Source: JBMNQI01 sp050944055 (GTDB lineage: Bacteria; Bacillota; Clostridia; Oscillospirales; Oscillospiraceae). Taken from it: 62,499 nucleotides of DNA. Position numbers and translations under genes: made by a program. The stretch lies in contig JBMNQI010000004.1 in NCBI GenBank assembly GCA_050944055.1, positions 1-62,499 on the forward strand, written 5' to 3'. The notes below the pieces were generated by a model. The model made no database searches. It was not told where the DNA came from and saw only the letters and a program-made list of their open reading frames with translations. Positions 33,365 through 41,541 of the stretch are shown in pieces (the first letter of the stretch is position 1; every line of letters starts with the position of its first letter).

Positions 33365-34751
33365 ATTCTTTTCTTATTCGTTTGGCCGCTTCGGCCTTGC
33401 GCTTTTTATAGCGTTTTCTTTTTACAGTATAGTTAATCAGCAGAAGAAGATATCCGACGATTAAAACGATAATTACAACAATCAGTATCTTAAGCAATGT
33501 AAAGCCGCTTTTGGCATGCTTTGCTGTGCCGGAAGCTTCCAGCGAGGGCGAAGGCTCTATGATGATACTGCTCTTGCCCGCAACAGCCGAAAGCGTAACC
33601 AGGTTTAAGCTTCCCAAGGATTTTCCGTCATAGAGGAATTCGACGGTTCCCACATGCTGGCCGCGCTCAATAGGCGCCGTAAGATTCGCGTCTGTGTCGA
33701 GCTTGATTACACGTTCAATTGAATTCAGGTCCAAATCATTGTCAAGCAAAGCCACAAGATCGCTGTCAGTATGTAAAACGACATAGTCGGCGTCCTCTCC
33801 GTTGAGCACCGGAGCCTCTGCAATCATGTCCGTTGTACTGACGACTGTTCGCATTGAAAAATTAGCATACGCCCACTCGAAAAGCGCGCGGCTCTGCGAA
33901 AAGCTTTTGGCTCCTATAAGCTCCTCTGTAAGCTGCTCCTCCTCAGCTCCCATTACGACACACAGAAGCTGGATCTGGTTCTTTTCACTGAGCGAGACAA
34001 GGCAGTGGCCGGCTTTTGACGTGAACCCTGTTTTTCCGCCTCTGCAATACTCGTAATAATACGCGCCGTCGAGGTTGTGTGAAATGAGCATATTTGTGCT
34101 GCTGAGCTGGCGTGAAGGGGACATGTTTGTCTCCATGGTCGTATATGCGCAGGTGGATACTATTTCGTCAAACAGTTGGTGTTTGAACGCCTCTCTCGCA
34201 ATAATGGAAACGTCGCGCGCAGTAGTATAGTGGTCGTCGTCGGGGAGGCCGTGCGTATTCATGTAATGTGTTCCGCTGCAGCCAAGTTCGGCGACTCTGT
34301 CGTTCATCCTTTGAACAAAAGAATCAACGTCGCCGCTTATCTCCTGCGCTATTATGTTGCAGGCGTCGTTGGCGGAAGCGACCATAATGCAGTAGAGCAG
34401 GTCGCGAACCGTCATCTGCTCGCCGTGCTTAATATTCTGGCTGCTGCCGTCCGGCACCATGTCGAAATCAAAATTATCCGAGGCTGTCACAACATCGTCG
34501 AGCGAGAGCTCGCCGGCTTCTATGGCCTCAATCGCAATGAGCGCGGTGGTTATTTTTGTCAGGCTGGCCGGGTAGGCTTTTTCACCAGCATTCTTTTCGT
34601 ACAGTATAAATCCCGATTCCGGTTCAATCAGCAAAGCAATCGGTGCGTCGACATTTATCTCTTCGGCGGCCGAAGCTAAAGGAATCACTGAAAACATCAA
34701 AACTACGACAATTAAAGCTAATAAACTGTGTATAAATCTGATTTTTATCAT
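33363..34751 (-). CDS. dacF: D-alanyl-D-alanine carboxypeptidase (PBP5/DacF type)
   Basis: 462 residues. Signal peptide (1-28), S11 peptidase domain with SLTK (Ser63-Lys66), SAN (126-128) and KTG (240-242), then a beta-rich PBP5 C-terminal domain and, unusually, a C-terminal transmembrane helix followed by a Lys/Arg-rich tail. It trims the terminal D-Ala from peptidoglycan stem peptides. DacF in Bacillus is forespore-expressed; whether this is DacF or a vegetative DacA cannot be settled. The start is the ATG at 34751 with AGGAGAT upstream; the frame extends but without support. Confidence 0.9.
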   Translation of the reverse strand: MIKIRFIHSLLALIVVVLMFSVIPLASAAEEINVDAPIALLIEPESGFILYEKNAGEKAYPASLTKITTALIAIEAIEAGELSLDDVVTASDNFDFDMVPDGSSQNIKHGEQMTVRDLLYCIMVASANDACNIIAQEISGDVDSFVQRMNDRVAELGCSGTHYMNTHGLPDDDHYTTARDVSIIAREAFKHQLFDEIVSTCAYTTMETNMSPSRQLSSTNMLISHNLDGAYYYEYCRGGKTGFTSKAGHCLVSLSEKNQIQLLCVVMGAEEEQLTEELIGAKSFSQSRALFEWAYANFSMRTVVSTTDMIAEAPVLNGEDADYVVLHTDSDLVALLDNDLDLNSIERVIKLDTDANLTAPIERGQHVGTVEFLYDGKSLGSLNLVTLSAVAGKSSIIIEPSPSLEASGTAKHAKSGFTLLKILIVVIIVLIVGYLLLLINYTVKRKRYKKRKAEAAKRIRKE

Positions 34752-34828
34752 GACAATCTCCTGTGGGATGTGGTACAATAAAAAAGACGCTGGAAACATT
34801 ATGATTGCATTGTGATTGCATTTTCAAA

Positions 34829-35010
34829 CGGTTGCCCCTAAAGGGGCGAGGCGGTCGCGACATAACAGGTATAATAATTGCTGTGCAATTTATTATACCA
34901 TAGCCGCTGCGCGGCTTGGTATAATGTGTCATCGCCGCCGGTTGCCCCGGAAGGGGCGAGGCGGTCGTGACATAACTGGTATAATAATTGCTGTGCAATT
35001 TATTATACCA
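34829..35010. repeat. Tandem 72-nt palindromic repeat
   Basis: Two copies, 34829-34900 and 34939-35010, differ at only four positions; period 110 nt. Each copy holds a GCCCC/GGGGC hairpin and a long palindrome, GGTATAATAA-TTGC-TGT-GCAA-TTTATTATACC. The palindrome contains TATAAT on both strands. A partial third element (TGGTATAATG, 34917-34926) sits between. Looks like a REP/MITE-type unit in the 302-nt gap between dacF and comEA. Confidence 0.8.
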
Positions 35011-35053
35011 GAACTTCGGCACATTTCAACTTTTTATTCCGGGAGGGAAGCAG

Positions 35054-35533
35054 ATGCAGGGCAGAACGCTTGCAGGAGCCGCGCTGTGCCTAACGCTGCT
35101 TTTTATCGGCTTCACAGTTGGTCTGTTCGTCGGAACCAGAAGCAGGGGAGACGTATATACGGTAAAAGCCGGCGGCGGAATTAATCTTTTCTCTTCAAAT
35201 ACAGATATCGCCGAAGCATCGCCCGGTACAGAGACAATCGCGCCTTCAAATAAGCTCGCCCTGCCCGCGTCGCAGGATCACGAAACCGCGCCGGAAGCCT
35301 CAGACGCTTCTAATTCAGGCCCGGGAGGCAAGTATGAAGGCGGTCTAATAAATATTAACTTAGCGGATTACGAAACTCTGCAGGAGCTGCCCGGAATAGG
35401 CGAGGCTTTAGCCTTGCGAATAATACAATACAGGGAGCAAAACGGCCCGTTTGAATACATTGACGAAATAATGGACGTAGAGGGCATAGGCGAAAAGAAA
35501 TTTGAAAGCATTATGTCGCTAATATGCGTGTGA
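35054..35533 (+). CDS. ComEA-like helix-hairpin-helix protein
   Basis: 159 residues. N-terminal transmembrane helix (about 6-27), a low-complexity linker (about 60-95) and a C-terminal double helix-hairpin-helix domain with ININLADYETLQELPGIGEALALRIIQYR. ComEA binds incoming DNA in competence. No comEB/comEC follows, so the call is to the family. The start is the ATG at 35054, after GGGAGGGA. It is 10 nt upstream of the response-regulator gene. Confidence 0.82.
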   Translation: MQGRTLAGAALCLTLLFIGFTVGLFVGTRSRGDVYTVKAGGGINLFSSNTDIAEASPGTETIAPSNKLALPASQDHETAPEASDASNSGPGGKYEGGLININLADYETLQELPGIGEALALRIIQYREQNGPFEYIDEIMDVEGIGEKKFESIMSLICV

Positions 35534-35543
35534 GGTGATAATA

Positions 35544-36224
35544 ATGAAAATACTGGTTGTGGACGATGAGAAGCTGCTTGTCAAGGGGATCAAATTCAAC
35601 CTTGAGAACGAGGGATATCAGGTGGAGGTCGGCTACGACGGGGAAGCGGCCGTCAACCTGGCACGCTCCGGAAACTTTGACCTTATTATACTCGACCTTA
35701 TGATGCCCAAGCTGGACGGGCTGGAGGCATGCAAGAGGATACGCGAGTTTTCCAACGTGCCTGTAATAATGCTCACCGCCCGCGGCGAAGATACGGACAA
35801 GCTCATCGGCTTTGAGTACGGGGCCGACGACTATATCACAAAGCCCTTCAATATTTTGGAGCTTCGCGCGCGCATCAGAGCTCTTCTTAAACGCTCGGCA
35901 ATTGGCGGCCTGAACAACACCTCGGCAATTACGGCGGGAAACATTACAATAGACCCGGCGACACGCTCCGCCAAATGCGGCGACACGCCGGTTGACCTGA
36001 CGGCTAAGGAATTTGACCTTATAGAGCTGCTTATTCGCAATCCCGGGCGGGTATACAGCCGCGAAAACCTTCTTAATATCGTCTGGGGCTACGAGTACCA
36101 GAGCGATATCCGGACAGTAGACGTCCATATCAGACGGCTTCGCGAAAAACTTGAAATCAATCCCGCGGAACCGGAGCATATAATGACGAAATGGGGAGTG
36201 GGCTATTATTTCAAAGCGCAATAA
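35544..36224 (+). CDS. OmpR/PhoB-type response regulator
   Basis: 226 residues. Receiver domain with the acidic pair VVDDEK, phospho-acceptor Asp51 in IILDLMMP and Lys100 in ITKPFN, then a winged-helix DNA-binding domain (about 130-226). Its pair is the adjoining histidine kinase. The start is the ATG at 35544 after GAGGTGAT. The target genes are unknown. Confidence 0.93.
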   Translation: MKILVVDDEKLLVKGIKFNLENEGYQVEVGYDGEAAVNLARSGNFDLIILDLMMPKLDGLEACKRIREFSNVPVIMLTARGEDTDKLIGFEYGADDYITKPFNILELRARIRALLKRSAIGGLNNTSAITAGNITIDPATRSAKCGDTPVDLTAKEFDLIELLIRNPGRVYSRENLLNIVWGYEYQSDIRTVDVHIRRLREKLEINPAEPEHIMTKWGVGYYFKAQ

Positions 36225-37641
36225 GATCCCGCTTATCCGGAGCGTCCAGTTCAAATTTGCCATAACATATATCTTTGTTATTTTCGGCATACTCGTCCTG
36301 ATGAACACTTATCCGCTTTTTATAGCGGAGGATCTGGCGTTCAAGAGCAAGCACAACACCCTGCAGAGCCAGGGAACCGTGATTTCATCGACCTTATCGG
36401 GCCTTGAAAAACTGGACGCGGAAAATGTCGGAAAGGTAATGGAACTGCTGGACATCGGCAATCTGTCAAGGTGCATAGTAACGGATACGGCCGGCCTCGT
36501 CCTGTATGACACGGAGAATATGGACGTGGGCCAGGGCCTTTTTGCGCTTTTCCCCGGTATTGTGACTGCGCTTGAAGGGAATGACGTTTTCAGGTCGTCT
36601 TTTTCAGACGGCGCGTTTCAATCAAGCGTCGCGATGCCTGTTATGTACAGGTCGGAGACAATAGGCTGCGTATATCTGTACGAATATGACACCACTCAGG
36701 CAGCCGTTCTTATTGACGTTCAGTCTACGCTGAGAAGTATCTCGCTTATTGTCGCTGCGTCCATACTCTTCGTCAGCGCGCTGTTGTCCCGCATCCTGAC
36801 AAGGCGCATAAGCAGGATTCTTGCGGCGATAAAAATAGTCCACGAAGGGGAATACAGCCACAGGATGAGGATAAGAGGGCACGACGAGCTTGCAGAGCTC
36901 GGCTCCGAATTTAACCGCCTTACCGACAGGCTGGAAAAAACCGAGGAAATGAGGCGGCGTTTTGTCTCCGACGCTTCGCATGAGCTGAAAACACCGCTGG
37001 CCTCAATAAGGCTCCTCACCGACTCAATACTGCAGACTGAATCCATGCCGCCTGAAACCGTGCGCGAATTCGTCTCGGATATAGGCGAGGAAGCGGACCG
37101 CCTTTCCCGAATGACTGCAAAGCTCCTCAGCCTGACGCGCATGTCAGACGCACCTGAGACAAGGGTTGAAAAAACCAACCTGAGCGACATAGTTCACAGC
37201 GCCGCTCATATGCTTAAGCCGCTTGCCGACAGCTGCCATGTCGTTTTAGTTATCCGCGAGGAGCCGGAAGCTTATATTATGGCCGACCCGGACGATATCT
37301 ATCAGATTGTTTTCAACCTGATTGAAAACGGCATTAAATACAATCACCCGGGCGGGGAGGTCCAGGTGCGTATACTGGTCTACGGAAGCATCGTCGAGCT
37401 GCTTGTGGACGACAACGGCATAGGCATACCCAGCGAGGATTTGCCGAGGATATTCGAGAGGTTTTACAGGGTGGAAAAGGCCCGTTCACGGGAGTCCGGA
37501 GGCGCAGGCCTCGGGCTTTCTATCGTTTGGGACGCCGTGACTAAGTACAACGGAACCGTTACCGCCGGCCGCAGCGCGATAGGCGGAACGAGCTTCTCCG
37601 TAAAGTTTCCGCGCTGCACAGAAAAGGAGGCGGAGGCATGA
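36205..37641 (+). CDS. Two-component sensor histidine kinase
   Basis: About 478 residues. First transmembrane helix FAITYIFVIFGILVLM (about residues 23-38), extracytoplasmic sensor domain (about 40-170), second helix, HAMP, HisKA with phospho-His259 (SDASHELKTP) and HATPase_c with GIKYN, DDNGIGI and GGAGLGLS. The first helix lies before the first ATG (36301), so that ATG cannot be the true start. Upstream in frame there is no ATG, GTG or TTG. ATT at 36205 (or 36208) sits 6-9 nt after GGGGAG, an ideal ribosome site, implying a rare ATT start overlapping the regulator gene by 20 nt. Confidence 0.88.
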   Translation: MISKRNKIPLIRSVQFKFAITYIFVIFGILVLMNTYPLFIAEDLAFKSKHNTLQSQGTVISSTLSGLEKLDAENVGKVMELLDIGNLSRCIVTDTAGLVLYDTENMDVGQGLFALFPGIVTALEGNDVFRSSFSDGAFQSSVAMPVMYRSETIGCVYLYEYDTTQAAVLIDVQSTLRSISLIVAASILFVSALLSRILTRRISRILAAIKIVHEGEYSHRMRIRGHDELAELGSEFNRLTDRLEKTEEMRRRFVSDASHELKTPLASIRLLTDSILQTESMPPETVREFVSDIGEEADRLSRMTAKLLSLTRMSDAPETRVEKTNLSDIVHSAAHMLKPLADSCHVVLVIREEPEAYIMADPDDIYQIVFNLIENGIKYNHPGGEVQVRILVYGSIVELLVDDNGIGIPSEDLPRIFERFYRVEKARSRESGGAGLGLSIVWDAVTKYNGTVTAGRSAIGGTSFSVKFPRCTEKEAEA

Positions 37642-38957
37642 AAAGGTTTGTGCTGCTGTTTATAGCATTTTCGATGCTTTTCATATCTGCCTGTGCTTCA
37701 GTCGAAACCTCATCCGAGACCGGCTTTCGCCTGTACTACAGGACCGCGGACAACGGTTCTTCCTCAGACAGGATAATAGGCTCCCGGCCTCTCGATAACA
37801 GCATAGCGGATATTAATCTCGAAAACGTGATGGAGAGCCTTTTTTCAGGGCCCGGCTCTGACAGCGGGCTTATATCGCCGTTTCCGGAGGGACTGAGCCT
37901 TCTGTTCTGGGAGCTGGACGGGGGCAACGCATTGCTGACCCTGTCCAGGGAATATTCACAGCTTGAGGGGATAGACAGGACTATAGCAGACGCCTGCATA
38001 ACAATGACGCTTTTGCAGTTTGAAAACATTATCGGCGCAGCTATCAGGATCGGTTCCGACGGTGAATTTTCCGGCGTTATGAACGGCAGCAGCTTTGAGC
38101 TTCTTGAGAGAAACGGCAGCGCCTCCGAAAGAGTGATAACGCTTTATTTCGCAATGGCCGACAATGATTATCTCGCGGCCGAAAGGCAGACGCTTGTCGC
38201 GGCCCAATCCGATTCGGTCGAACGCTATGTTATAGAGGAACTGCTTAAGGGGCCGAAAAGCGGAAAGCTGAAAAGCGCCGTTCCGGAAGGGACCGGCCTT
38301 CGTTCAATCACGACTGAAAAAGGAATCTGCTACGTAGACCTGTCCTCCGATTTCCTGGAGCGATACCCAAATGACGCGAGGAATGAGCTCTTGGCCGTCT
38401 ATTCCATCGTTAACTCGCTGACGTCGCTAAGCAATATAAAAAAGGTGCAGATTCTGGTAGAAGGCGAGACCTGCGGGAAAAAACTGAATCTGAACCTTGA
38501 TATGCCTCTCGGCGCAAATAAATACCTGAACTATCCTGACAAGGAAGCCTATGCGTTTACTGAGGTGACAATTTATGTCCGCCGCAGGGACGAAAACTAT
38601 GTTTCTCCTCTTGAAATCCTGTATAAACCGGCTGAATATTCCGGCGAAGTTCAGACAATAACGGAAGCGCTTATGGATTTTGAGCCTCCTATCGGATATG
38701 AGCCGCTTTTTGCGGGAGGCGCCGAGCTTCTTTCAATAGCGGTTAGAAGCGACGTGTGTTACGTGAGCTTCAGCGAGGGGTTTTTAAACGCGTCGTCAGA
38801 ACAGCTCCGCTTCTGTGTTTATGCGCTTACAGCTTCTCTGACAGCTACGGAAAATGTCAATTCTGTTCAGGTATTGATAAACGGCTCGGTGCGTGAGGAT
38901 ATGACTTTCGACATATCGCAGCCGTTCTCACTGAGCGATATTGAGTACGGCAAATGA
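37638..38957 (+). CDS. GerMN-domain lipoprotein
   Basis: 439 residues with a lipoprotein signal (lipobox ISAC, Cys19). Three GerMN-like segments follow (about 25-160, 165-290 and 300-430); the second and third are marked by CYVDLSSDF and CYVSFSEGF. GerMN proteins act in germination or peptidoglycan handling at the membrane surface. It shares an ATGA overlap with the histidine kinase, so it is probably part of that sensory operon; a link to sensing wall state is inferred. Confidence 0.8.
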   Translation: MKRFVLLFIAFSMLFISACASVETSSETGFRLYYRTADNGSSSDRIIGSRPLDNSIADINLENVMESLFSGPGSDSGLISPFPEGLSLLFWELDGGNALLTLSREYSQLEGIDRTIADACITMTLLQFENIIGAAIRIGSDGEFSGVMNGSSFELLERNGSASERVITLYFAMADNDYLAAERQTLVAAQSDSVERYVIEELLKGPKSGKLKSAVPEGTGLRSITTEKGICYVDLSSDFLERYPNDARNELLAVYSIVNSLTSLSNIKKVQILVEGETCGKKLNLNLDMPLGANKYLNYPDKEAYAFTEVTIYVRRRDENYVSPLEILYKPAEYSGEVQTITEALMDFEPPIGYEPLFAGGAELLSIAVRSDVCYVSFSEGFLNASSEQLRFCVYALTASLTATENVNSVQVLINGSVREDMTFDISQPFSLSDIEYGK

Positions 38958-38979
38958 CAGATATAATCGGCAGTCTAAA

Positions 38980-39009
38980 GGGAGACATCCTCTTCGATGT
39001 CCCCCTTTT
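38980..39009 (+). terminator. Terminator after the GerMN gene
   Basis: GGGAGACATC pairs with GATGTCCCCC (one mismatch) and is followed by TTTT. Confidence 0.75.
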
Positions 39010-39026
39010 GTTTGGATCCGTCAAAT

Positions 39027-39200
39027 TCAGAAGCCCATCGCGCTGCCAATGGAATCAATAAATCCGGCCAAAGCCCTCGCCGCTTTTACTCCGGAGTAGC
39101 GTATACTCTTCTTCTTCGGGGCTGCCGCGGCAAAAACTCCTGCACCGGTTCCGACCAGCACTGCTATGGCGGCCCATTTCATCATATCGCGCTTATTCAA
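39027..39200 (-). CDS. Small membrane protein, unknown function
   Basis: 57 residues, TTG start at 39200, with an AAGAGGTGG ribosome site about 8 nt upstream. A short basic N-terminus, one hydrophobic helix (about 8-27, WAAIAVLVGTGAGVFAAAA), a KKK cluster and an amphipathic C-terminal segment. No family recognised. Its own strong ribosome site and compact layout support a real gene. Confidence 0.6.
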   Translation of the reverse strand: MNKRDMMKWAAIAVLVGTGAGVFAAAAPKKKSIRYSGVKAARALAGFIDSIGSAMGF

Positions 39201-39350
39201 CTGCCAACCACCTCTTTCGTTATTCGCATATAGTATTTGCTGCTTGTATTAATATTAGATAGGTTATTTTTGGGTTTTACTTGAAAAAACTATATACATA
39301 AGTTATACTAATTCAATGTAAACTATGTAACTGAAAGAATGTGTTGAAAT

Positions 39351-40187
39351 TTGTCTACGGACAAGCTGCAAAACCTGATATGTAAAACACGTTGTCCGTA
39401 TTGCGCCCGAATTTCACCCGTGCCTTCAAAGCTACCGGCAGATAGAAGAAATCCGGACGGCGCTTTTTTATCCTCACTTGATATAATAGAAGGCATCAAA
39501 GGAGTATTTCCCGCTGTCAGTATATCTGCGTCGCCATTTTTTGCATACGGTACGGAAGGGATAAAAAAATACTCTGAAATCCTGAAGCGCGCCATGGACA
39601 GCGGCCTATACGTTATTGCAGACATATTGATTTCGGAAACAGGTGCGGAGGCGCAGGCCCTGGCATCGTCTTTTTTGTCAGACAAGGCGCATTATCCGTC
39701 CGATGCAATAACAATAAACGCCTACTTCGGCTCAGACGCAATAATTCCGGTCCTGGAGGTTTGCAGGGAATATGATAAGTCTGCTTTTGTCACTGTCCGG
39801 CGCTGCAGCCGCTCTTCAATAGAGCTGCAGGATCTTATTGCGGGTGACCGTGTCGTATATAAGGTTATGGCGGATCTGGCGGTGCATGCCGGCGGCCGCG
39901 AAAGGGGAGAATACGGCTATTCCCGCGTCTGCCTGAGCTTCGGCGGTGCCTTCCCTTCGGACGTCCGGGAGCTGCGCCGCCGTTTTGAGCACACGTTTCT
40001 TTATCTGACATCGGCGTTTGAAGGGAGCAAAACGCTTGACGACGCAGACGTCGCATTTGACAGATACGGGCGAGGCGCAGCCATAGAGTACGATAAGCTT
40101 TTGGATACCTGGCTTATTGGCGGCGACATTTCAGCGCACGCCAAAAGCCTGGCAGAGGAATGCCGTAAGAAAATAATCATTTTGTAG
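39351..40187 (+). CDS. Orotidine-phosphate-decarboxylase-like protein, catalytic residues lost
   Basis: 278 residues, aligning over the whole TIM barrel with type 2 OMP decarboxylase (PyrF): an FFAYGTEG segment, VIADILISETG, NAYFGSDAIIPVL and later VSLS-like strands. The catalytic D-x-K-x-x-D block is DILISE, so Lys and the second Asp are gone, and the Lys of the VKPQ block is Ser (AVSISAS). It is therefore unlikely to decarboxylate OMP. The reading frame is intact and keeps the structural glycines, so it is not a pseudogene; a new ligand or function is inferred. Start TTG at 39351, weak ribosome site. Confidence 0.72.
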   Translation: MSTDKLQNLICKTRCPYCARISPVPSKLPADRRNPDGAFLSSLDIIEGIKGVFPAVSISASPFFAYGTEGIKKYSEILKRAMDSGLYVIADILISETGAEAQALASSFLSDKAHYPSDAITINAYFGSDAIIPVLEVCREYDKSAFVTVRRCSRSSIELQDLIAGDRVVYKVMADLAVHAGGRERGEYGYSRVCLSFGGAFPSDVRELRRRFEHTFLYLTSAFEGSKTLDDADVAFDRYGRGAAIEYDKLLDTWLIGGDISAHAKSLAEECRKKIIIL

Positions 40188-40195
40188 GGTGAAAA

Positions 40196-41359
40196 ATGGC
40201 AGTAAACTTGTATATCGTAAGACACGCCGAGGCAGAGGGCAATCTTTACAGAAGGGCGCACGGCCGTTATGACGGCCTCTTAACGGCAACCGGAAAGCGC
40301 CAGCTTAAAGCTCTCGCGGCCCGCTTTGAGGGCATTACGATAGACGCGGCTTACAGCAGCGATCTGATTCGCGCACGCATGACTGGCGAAGCTGTCTTGA
40401 AAGCGAGGGGCATCCCGGTTATACCGAAGCGTGAATTCTCAGAAATAGGCCTGGGGGTCTGGGAGGACAGGCCCTGGGGAGAAATAATTTACAAAGATTG
40501 GGAACAGTATAAACTGTTTGAAAGCGACACCGAACGCTGGAGTGTTGAGGGTTGCGAACCCGCGCTAGAGGCCGGGCTTCGTTTTTATAACGCGGTAATC
40601 GACGTGGCGTCGCGCCATGAAGGGCAGACTGTCGCGATATTCGCGCACGGTTCAGTGATAAGGATGTTTCTTAAGCTGGTCTATTCCGCTTCTCCCGGGG
40701 CAAAGTGCAAAGAAGCCGGTTATTGCGACAATACCGCTGTCACACATATTGTTTACGATGGCGGCAGGCTGACAGTGCAGTATGAATATGACAGCAGCCA
40801 CCTGGGCGAACTGAGCACCATAGAGCGGCATAAGCATCTGCCCATTGAACAGCGATATAATGCCAATACCCGATACCGCCCGCTTGATCTCAATAAGGAG
40901 AGGGATATTTTCCTTGGCTTTATTTCAGATTCCTGGCTCGGGGTTTACGGCTCGTTTAAGGGCTTTGATACAGACGAATACCTTAGCAAAGCCATAAAGG
41001 CCGCCGAAACTGATCCTGACTGCCTGGCTCTTGTTCTGCTTAAGGATGAAATTGCGGGATTAGTACAGCTCGATCCGAAATCCGGCGAAGAGGAAAAATC
41101 AGGGAATATCAGCCTGCTTTACATGCGGGAAAAATTCAGGGGAATGAGCCTTGGAATTCAGCCTGTCGGATACGCTGTAAGCTATTTCCGTAAGCGCGGT
41201 TGCGATTTTGTGACGCTGACGGTATCAGAAAAGAATAAGCGGGCGCTTGGATTCTATGAATATTATGGATTTGAGCGTGTAGGCATAAAAAGTGGGGTGA
41301 ACAGCCGCCTTTACACAATGAGGTTAGATATAAGCCGGCCAAAAAGCTTAAGCACTTGA
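40196..41359 (+). CDS. Histidine phosphatase-GNAT acetyltransferase fusion
   Basis: 387 residues. The N-terminal half (1-205) is a phosphoglycerate-mutase-like phosphatase with RHAEAEGN (residues 9-16) and the second catalytic His in FAHGSVIRM. The C-terminal half (about 225-375) is a GNAT acetyltransferase with the acetyl-CoA loop (MREKFRGMSLGIQPVG) and FYEYYGFE. The two activities could act on the same small molecule; substrate unknown. A GGGTGAAAA ribosome site precedes the ATG 8 nt after the upstream gene. Confidence 0.88.
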   Translation: MAVNLYIVRHAEAEGNLYRRAHGRYDGLLTATGKRQLKALAARFEGITIDAAYSSDLIRARMTGEAVLKARGIPVIPKREFSEIGLGVWEDRPWGEIIYKDWEQYKLFESDTERWSVEGCEPALEAGLRFYNAVIDVASRHEGQTVAIFAHGSVIRMFLKLVYSASPGAKCKEAGYCDNTAVTHIVYDGGRLTVQYEYDSSHLGELSTIERHKHLPIEQRYNANTRYRPLDLNKERDIFLGFISDSWLGVYGSFKGFDTDEYLSKAIKAAETDPDCLALVLLKDEIAGLVQLDPKSGEEEKSGNISLLYMREKFRGMSLGIQPVGYAVSYFRKRGCDFVTLTVSEKNKRALGFYEYYGFERVGIKSGVNSRLYTMRLDISRPKSLST

Positions 41360-41541
41360 TAATGACGACCAACCGTTTTATCCCATACTCGAAAACGGGC
41401 TGAGCTTGCTGCGATTATTGGGATTTGCGTTCCCCTGTACTTGAGTCATATTATAGGCAGTCAAAAAGGTTTTTTAGGATGTGGTAAAGCCCTATTCTAA
41501 AGCACAGTAACCTATAACAAACAAGTATTAGGAGATAGTTA

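Noticed and set aside
34829..35010. CRISPR array
   Set aside because: Only two copies, 72 nt long, palindromic, and no cas genes.
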